From Pseudomonadota bacterium (GTDB lineage: Bacteria; Pseudomonadota; Alphaproteobacteria; Rhizobiales; Xanthobacteraceae), in contig JAEYVN010000380.1 of the NCBI GenBank assembly GCA_023431725.1, positions 1-5,507 of the forward strand: 5,507 nt of DNA, read 5' to 3'. Shown piece by piece: positions 1 through 5,507 of the stretch. Both the position numbers and the translations under genes were made by a program. The notes under the pieces were generated by a model, which was given only the letters and a program-made list of their open reading frames with translations, searched no databases and was not told the origin of the DNA. Position 1 is the stretch's first letter. The number at the start of each line of letters is the position of its first letter.

Positions 1-48
1 CCGGCCCAGACCGTGCAGCTGGTCCAGCAATTCCTGGACCGCAAATGA
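1..48 (+). CDS. C-terminal tail of an unidentified protein (partial, 5' end outside window)
   Basis: Frame 1 reads PAQTVQLVQQFLDRK and then stops at TGA (46-48). The stop lies just before a strong terminator hairpin that suits a rightward gene ending here. Only 15 residues are visible. They form one amphipathic helix with a charged end, the kind of last helix found in many alpha/beta hydrolases, but that is a guess from shape alone and no function is assigned. Another frame remains open a little further (to about 91), so the frame choice rests on the position of the stop relative to the terminator. Confidence 0.5.
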   Translation, partial: PAQTVQLVQQFLDRK

Positions 49-71
49 CTTCCTGAACGCACGTGAAGCAA

Positions 72-104
72 AAGGGCTGCCTCAACAGTATTGAAGCAGC
101 CCTT
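72..104. terminator. Bidirectional Rho-independent terminator between convergent genes
   Basis: AAGGGCTGC (72-80) pairs perfectly with GCAGCCCTT (96-104). After one mismatch the stem continues with four more pairs (TCAA 82-85 with TTGA 91-94) around the five-base loop CAGTA. On the plus strand the stem is followed by CTTTTA, serving the gene ending at 48. On the minus strand the stem runs into TTTTGC, serving guaB, whose stop is about 30 bases away. The position between two converging stops and T-runs on both sides support a shared terminator. Confidence 0.85.
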
Positions 105-133
105 CTTTTAAACGCAGTCGCCAAGGCCCGCCG

Positions 134-2532
<2,399 letters not shown>

Positions 2533-2544
2533 CGGCTGAAGGCT

Positions 2545-2563
2545 ATCGGTCCAGCGAACCGAT
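2545..2563. promoter_or_regulatory. Inverted repeat ATCGGT-N7-ACCGAT ahead of the regulator gene
   Basis: ATCGGT (2545-2550) and ACCGAT (2558-2563) are perfect complements separated by seven bases. The dyad ends 12 bases upstream of the regulator start. It could be a second binding site or a short hairpin in the regulator's 5' leader. Six-base arms in GC-rich DNA arise by chance fairly often, so support is modest. Confidence 0.3.
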
Positions 2564-2567
2564 TTCC

Positions 2568-2584
2568 ATGACCTCCGAGGTCAT
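2568..2584. promoter_or_regulatory. Candidate operator: perfect 17-base dyad in the divergent promoter region
   Basis: ATGACCTC (2568-2575), a single central C (2576) and GAGGTCAT (2577-2584) form a perfect 8+1+8 inverted repeat. It lies 35 bases upstream of the regulator start and 73 bases upstream of the membrane-protein start. XRE regulators usually bind as dimers to such dyads, often in their own promoter. The assignment to this regulator is inferred from position and symmetry. Confidence 0.55.
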
Positions 2585-2622
2585 CGACCCGCGCAAGCCC
2601 GCGCGGCATGGTCGCCGTAACA

Positions 2623-2639
2623 CCGGCCCGCCCGGCCGG
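2623..2639 (+). repeat. GC-only inverted repeat in the membrane-protein leader
   Basis: CCGGCC (2623-2628) pairs with GGCCGG (2634-2639) across CGCCC. The hairpin would form in the leader just ahead of the ribosome-binding site at 2647-2650 and might dampen or shape translation. There is no T-run, so it is not a terminator. It may simply reflect high GC content. Confidence 0.25.
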
Positions 2640-2646
2640 CACCAAC

Positions 2647-2650
2647 GGAG
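2647..2650 (+). promoter_or_regulatory. Ribosome-binding site that fixes the membrane-protein start
   Basis: GGAG lies seven bases ahead of the ATG at 2658. It picks this start over an ATG at 2517 in the same frame, which would add 47 hydrophilic residues overlapping the divergent regulator gene and its promoter region. Confidence 0.8.
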
Positions 2651-2657
2651 AAGCCCC

Positions 2658-3080
2658 ATGACGACCATGATCCAGAAGGCCCAAATTCATAAGGCGAACG
2701 CTCACCTGTTCGTTCGCCGCGCCCTCCTTGCCGATGCCGTTGCCACCTCCGCCACCGGATTGCTGCTGGCAGCTGGCGCAGAACTGCTGACCGGCTGGCT
2801 CGGATTGCCGGTGGCACTGATGCGCTATGCGGGTCTCAGCCTCCTGCCCTTCGCCGCCATCGTGCTGTTCGTCGGCCTGCGCGCCGTGCCGCAACGCGCA
2901 GCAGTCATGGCCATCATCGCCTACAACGTGATGTGGACGATCGACAGTATCGTGCTGCTGGTGTCGGGATGGGTCGCGCCGACCCTGCTCGGCTCGGCCT
3001 TCGTGATCCTGCAGGCGGTGACGGTTGGCGGTTTCGCGATGCTGCAATGGATCGGCATGAAGCGCGCCGAACGCGGCTGA
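2658..3080 (+). CDS. Small four-helix integral membrane protein of unknown function
   Basis: A 140-residue protein I do not recognise as a named family. After a short basic N-terminus (HKANAHLFVRR) come four hydrophobic segments at about residues 22-42, 53-73, 81-103 and 107-130, ending with the basic tail KRAERG. Positive charges sit at the N-terminus, in the loop between segments 2 and 3 (RAVPQR) and at the C-terminus, predicting both ends in the cytoplasm. There is no cleavable signal, no metal- or cofactor-binding motif and no conserved polar cluster, so transporter or enzyme activity cannot be claimed. The start is set by GGAG at 2647. The gene is divergent from the MmyB-type regulator across a 125-base gap containing a perfect dyad, which suggests it is a regulated target. 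It ends at a terminator hairpin (3095-3123). Confidence 0.82.
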   Translation: MTTMIQKAQIHKANAHLFVRRALLADAVATSATGLLLAAGAELLTGWLGLPVALMRYAGLSLLPFAAIVLFVGLRAVPQRAAVMAIIAYNVMWTIDSIVLLVSGWVAPTLLGSAFVILQAVTVGGFAMLQWIGMKRAERG

Positions 3081-3094
3081 GATTGCGCGACAGG

Positions 3095-3123
3095 AAGCCG
3101 GTCGCATCGATTGCGGCAGGCTT
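3095..3123 (+). terminator. Intrinsic terminator for the membrane-protein gene, in the convergent gap
   Basis: AAGCC (3095-3099) pairs with GGCTT (3119-3123). After one G/A mismatch the stem continues through G-C, a T-G wobble and CGCA/TGCG (3103-3106 with 3112-3115) around the loop TCGAT. The plus strand continues TTTCAGTTTT, an interrupted T-run, so termination is expected mainly for the rightward gene. The stem ends on the base next to the kinase stop codon. On the minus strand no T-run follows, so it would serve the kinase mRNA less well, perhaps only as a 3'-end-protecting hairpin. Confidence 0.65.
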
Positions 3124-5064
3124 TCAGTTTTGCGCCTGCTGTCGCGTCAGATCCGACAGGGCGCGACTGAGCTCATGGATCTGATAGGGCTTGCGGAGGA
3201 TTGGAAAGTCAGCAGGCGCAGTATGCGCGGCATCGCTGTAGCCGGTCGCGAGCAGCACCGGCAATCTCGGATGTTTCTCCTTGATGACCTGGGCAAGCCC
3301 CAGGCCATCCATCGCACCCGGCATGACGATATCGCTGAACACGATATCGAATGTGTTGCCTTCAATCTCCTGCAACGCCGTCGTCGCATCCGGCACCCAG
3401 CGCACATCATAGCCGAGTTGGCAAAGCAACTCGGTGCTGGCGCTGGCAACCTCCGGATTATCCTCGACAAGAAGCACTGTGCCGGGACGCAGGGTGCTTT
3501 CGGGAGTTGCCGTATCCCTTTCTTCCAGCGGGACGCCGCCAGAGGCGCGCGGCAAATACATCGTGATGGCGGTCCCCTTGCCGAGCACACTCGTCACGTT
3601 CACGGTGCCACCGGCTTGATGCACGAAGCCGTGTACCTGCGACAGACCGAGCCCCGTCCCCTTGCCGACCGGTTTGGTCGTGAAGAAGGGCTCGAACACG
3701 CGGGTCAAGACATCGTCGGGAATGCCGACACCGGCGTCCTCGATCGTCAATGCCACGTAGTCGCCATCGAGCGGCGGTTCGTCCGATCGAACATTGCGCG
3801 CGGACACGGTGACGGTGCCGCCCTTCGGCATGGCATCGCGCGCATTGACGATGAGATTGACCAGCGCGATCTCGAATTCGCCGATATCGACTATGACCGG
3901 CCATACGTCCGGCGCGATATCGAAGACAAGATGAACACTCTTGCCGAGACCGCTGTTGAGCACATCGCCGATCGCGTTGATGCGGGTAGCCACGTCAATC
4001 GCCTGCGGATTCACACGCTGGCGTCGCGAAAATGTCAGCAACTGCCGCGTCAGCGTCGCCCCGCGCTGAGCGGCCAGTTCGATCGCCTGCGTCGCGCGCA
4101 GCAACCTCGGATCGTCGCTGGCGGATTTCTTGATCGTCTGCAAATGGCCTGAGACGATCATCAGGAGATTGTTGAAGTCATGGGCGACCCCGCCCGTCAG
4201 CTGCCCCAAAGCATCCATCTTCTGCGCTTCGGCCAGCTGCCGCTGCACCTTTTCAAGCGTCAGCTGCGCATCACGCCGCTCGGTGATATCGCGCGTGATC
4301 TTGGCAAAACCGATGAGTTCGCCATCATCGTTTCGGATCGGATCGATGACGACGCTGGCCCAGAAGAACGACCCATCCTTTCGAACACGCCAGCCTTCCT
4401 CCTCGTAGCGATTTGCCTCGGTCGCAATCCTCAGCGCCCGCGCAGGCCGGCCGGCCGCGCGATCGACGTCGGTATAGAACCGTGAGAAATGCTGGCCGAT
4501 GATTTCCCCGGGCTGATAGCCCTTGATGTGCTGCCCGCCGGAGTTCCAACTGGTCACATAGCCGTTCGGGTCGAGCATATAGAGCGCATAATCGGTCACG
4601 CCGCTGACCAGCACCCGGAACTGCCGCTCGGTCTCGAGCAGCGCCTGCTGCGCGCGCTGCCGCTCCGTGATGTCACGGGTAATCTTGGCAAAACCGATGA
4701 GTTCGCCATCCTCGTAGATCGCATCTATGACGATCGAGGCAAGAAACCGGGTGCCGTCCTTCCGCATCTGCCAGCCCTCGGTCTCGAACTTGCCATGCGA
4801 CATCGCCTGTTCGAGCGACTTTGCCGGCATGCCCGCATCGCGATCTTCGGGGGTGTAGAATTTGCGGAAGTGTTCACCAATGATTTCAGAGGCCTGATAG
4901 CCCTTGATGCGCTCGGCGCCCGCGTTCCAGTTGGTGATGCGGCCGGTCGGGTCGAGCATGTAGATGGCATAGTCGACGACTCCCTCGACCAGGAGTCTGA
5001 ACCGACGCTCGCTTTCGAAAAGATCCCGTGTCTCAGAAGGCTGGGAGAGCCTCTTAGCCGGCAT
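3124..5064 (-). CDS. Cytoplasmic PAS-PAS hybrid sensor histidine kinase with C-terminal receiver
   Basis: A 646-residue protein with no membrane segment or signal peptide, so it should sense something in the cytosol. Domain order: PAS-PAC 1 (about 17-135), PAS-PAC 2 (about 146-265), HisKA with phospho-acceptor His295 in ALGQLTGGVAHDFNNLL, HATPase_c with N-box Asn407 (NLIVNARDAM), G1 DAGVGIP (443-449), F-box FEPFFTTK and G2 GTGLGLS (469-475), then a receiver with acidic pocket VEDN (533-536), phospho-acceptor Asp578 in FSDIVMPG, Thr607 and Lys625 in LRKPY. All catalytic residues are present. The PAS units are roughly 60% identical by eye and both end in GELIGFAKITRDITER. They lack a recognisable FixL-type heme His pattern and the LOV Cys motif, so the signal is unknown. 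No HPt or output domain follows; a separate phosphotransfer or response-regulator partner is inferred. The ATG at 5064 is chosen because AAAGGA (5071-5076) lies six bases ahead; a GTG at 5097 would add 11 residues. Confidence 0.93.
   Translation of the reverse strand: MPAKRLSQPSETRDLFESERRFRLLVEGVVDYAIYMLDPTGRITNWNAGAERIKGYQASEIIGEHFRKFYTPEDRDAGMPAKSLEQAMSHGKFETEGWQMRKDGTRFLASIVIDAIYEDGELIGFAKITRDITERQRAQQALLETERQFRVLVSGVTDYALYMLDPNGYVTSWNSGGQHIKGYQPGEIIGQHFSRFYTDVDRAAGRPARALRIATEANRYEEEGWRVRKDGSFFWASVVIDPIRNDDGELIGFAKITRDITERRDAQLTLEKVQRQLAEAQKMDALGQLTGGVAHDFNNLLMIVSGHLQTIKKSASDDPRLLRATQAIELAAQRGATLTRQLLTFSRRQRVNPQAIDVATRINAIGDVLNSGLGKSVHLVFDIAPDVWPVIVDIGEFEIALVNLIVNARDAMPKGGTVTVSARNVRSDEPPLDGDYVALTIEDAGVGIPDDVLTRVFEPFFTTKPVGKGTGLGLSQVHGFVHQAGGTVNVTSVLGKGTAITMYLPRASGGVPLEERDTATPESTLRPGTVLLVEDNPEVASASTELLCQLGYDVRWVPDATTALQEIEGNTFDIVFSDIVMPGAMDGLGLAQVIKEKHPRLPVLLATGYSDAAHTAPADFPILRKPYQIHELSRALSDLTRQQAQN
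4298..4710 (-). repeat. DNA-level trace of the tandem PAS duplication
   Basis: The 29 bases at 4298-4326 recur exactly at 4682-4710 and encode the C-terminal end of each PAS-PAC unit (GELIGFAKI region). A second exact match of 16 bases occurs at 4513-4528 and 4894-4909 (the KGYQ region). The offsets are 384 and 381 bases, or 128 and 127 codons; the one-codon difference matches one extra residue in the second unit. This is internal gene duplication, not a mobile repeat. Confidence 0.85.
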
Positions 5065-5070
5065 GCCAAT

Positions 5071-5076
5071 TCCTTT
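5071..5076 (-). promoter_or_regulatory. Ribosome-binding site that fixes the kinase start
   Basis: On the minus strand AAAGGA precedes the ATG at 5064 by six bases. It supports this start over the in-frame GTG at 5097, which has no comparable site. Confidence 0.75.
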
Positions 5077-5099
5077 GGCGCATTGGATTAACCCCACTC

Positions 5100-5125
5100 A
5101 ATGGCGTGGGCGAATAATTTGTTCC
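5100..5125 (-). promoter_or_regulatory. Possible EcfG-type (general stress response) promoter for the kinase gene
   Basis: On the minus strand GGAAC (5125-5121) is followed after 17 bases by CATT (5103-5100). The alphaproteobacterial EcfG consensus is GGAAC-N16/17-CGTT, so the -35 box is exact and the -10 box has one mismatch. Transcription would start around 5093 and give a leader of about 30 bases that keeps the ribosome-binding site and ATG at 5064. The GGAAC box also overlaps a short dyad ATTTG-TTC-CAAAT (5117-5129). No convincing housekeeping promoter was seen beside it. Speculative because the -10 is imperfect. Confidence 0.3.
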
Positions 5126-5187
5126 AAATATCTAAGAAAATTCCCGCCGAGTTCGACGGAGAGAGTTAACAAACCGGTAGTAGCGGC

Positions 5188-5298
5188 GTCCCGGCAAAGC
5201 TTGGGACATAAACGCCCATGCCGCAAGGGTGAGGCGAACCCGTTTTCTCCGGAGGCGAAGCGGTGTAACCTTGCTCCGGAACTTCCTGCCTCGCGGAA
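5188..5298 (+). other. Dyad-rich leader upstream of the caspase-like gene
   Basis: Several short inverted repeats follow each other: GTCCC (5188-5192) with GGGAC (5203-5207), extendable by two G-U pairs; GGGT (5228-5231 area) with ACCC before a short T-run; TCCGGAG (5248-5254) with CTCCGGA (5274-5280), a perfect seven-base pair of arms; and TTCC (5283-5286) with GGAA (5295-5298), which would cover the putative ribosome-binding site. I do not recognise a known riboswitch or RNA-thermometer class. It may be a structured leader, a set of protein sites, or chance in GC-rich DNA. Confidence 0.25.
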
Positions 5299-5304
5299 TT
5301 ATCT

Positions 5305-5507
5305 GTGCCCTTGCGCCTCCTCCTCTGTCTGTTCACCGCGATCTTGTTCAATATTGCAGTCTTTGGCCCGGCTCTGGCCGCCAGGCGCGTTGCGCTGGTG
5401 ATCGGCAATAATGACTATGCCGAGGTTTCAAAGCTGGAAAAGGCCACCGGTGACGCACGCGCCATCGCGACGACATTGCAGGGGCTCGGCTTTGAGGTGA
5501 TCACGGC
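5305..5507 (+). CDS. Secreted caspase-like (peptidase C14 fold) protein, N-terminal part only
   Basis: The reading frame is open from just after a stop at 5266-5268 to the window edge and contains no ATG. GTG at 5305 is taken as the start because GGAA (5295-5298) lies six bases ahead and the protein then begins with a good signal peptide: MPLR, a hydrophobic core LLLCLFTAILFNIAVF, and cleavage predicted after residues PALA (Ala25). The mature part opens with RRVALVIGNNDY, the first strand of bacterial caspase/metacaspase-like p20 domains, and continues with the typical ATGDARAIATTLQGLGFEV (residues 47-65), the first helix and turn into strand two. The His-Cys dyad would lie beyond the edge, so catalytic competence cannot be judged. 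An exported caspase-fold protein is common in this bacterial group and is usually annotated only as caspase family protein. It is divergent from the PAS hybrid kinase. Confidence 0.85.
   Translation, partial: MPLRLLLCLFTAILFNIAVFGPALAARRVALVIGNNDYAEVSKLEKATGDARAIATTLQGLGFEVIT

Noticed and set aside
3130..4152. Plus-strand open frame (340 codons) across the kinase domains
   Set aside because: It lies antisense to intact HisKA, HATPase and receiver motifs. The Arg/His/Asp-rich composition is typical of shadow frames.
4270..5016. Oxygen-sensing FixL-like or blue-light LOV identity for the kinase PAS units
   Set aside because: Neither the FixL heme-His context nor the LOV Cys motif is visible; the PAS ligand is left unassigned.
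5271..5307. ROSE-type RNA thermometer ahead of the caspase-like gene (TTGCT at 5271-5275)
   Set aside because: In ROSE elements the TTGCT-like segment pairs directly with an adjacent ribosome-binding site before a heat-shock gene. Here the distance and pairing do not fit and the gene is not a small heat-shock protein.

Overview
The window looks like chromosomal DNA of an alphaproteobacterium, most likely of the Bradyrhizobium/Rhodopseudomonas/Afipia group (Nitrobacteraceae). The base composition is GC-rich with strong third-position GC. The GuaB protein, the MmyB-type XRE regulator, the cytoplasmic PAS-PAS hybrid kinase and the secreted caspase-fold protein all read like that group. This placement is by recognition and was not searched.

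Left part (1-1740). The tail of an unidentified rightward gene ends at 48 and meets leftward guaB (IMP dehydrogenase, 134-1639) across a strong two-way hairpin terminator (72-104). About 100 bases upstream of guaB, on the same strand, is a gene for an XRE-family regulator with a MmyB-type ligand-binding domain (1738-2532). No clear terminator separates the two, so read-through into guaB is possible.

Middle (2533-3123). The regulator is divergent from a small four-helix inner-membrane protein (2658-3080). The 125-base divergent gap carries a perfect 17-base dyad, ATGACCTC-C-GAGGTCAT, which is a natural candidate operator for the regulator, plus a second, weaker dyad. The membrane-protein gene meets the next gene tail to tail over a 43-base gap that is almost filled by a terminator hairpin.

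Right part (3124-5507). A leftward gene encodes a soluble hybrid histidine kinase: two nearly duplicated PAS-PAC units, then HisKA, HATPase_c and a C-terminal receiver. It is divergent, over a 240-base AT-richer and dyad-rich gap, from a rightward gene cut by the window edge. The readable N-terminus of that gene has a signal peptide followed by the first strand and helix of a caspase-like (peptidase C14) domain. This gene starts with GTG and is easy to miss.

Functionally the window mixes one housekeeping gene (guanine nucleotide synthesis) with two small regulatory neighbourhoods: a ligand-sensing repressor/activator with its probable membrane-protein target, and a PAS phosphorelay kinase beside an exported caspase-fold protein. 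No mobile element, CRISPR array, tRNA or rRNA was seen. I found no complete new system. The best leads are the dyad operator, the kinase/caspase divergent pair, and a one-mismatch EcfG-like promoter upstream of the kinase.
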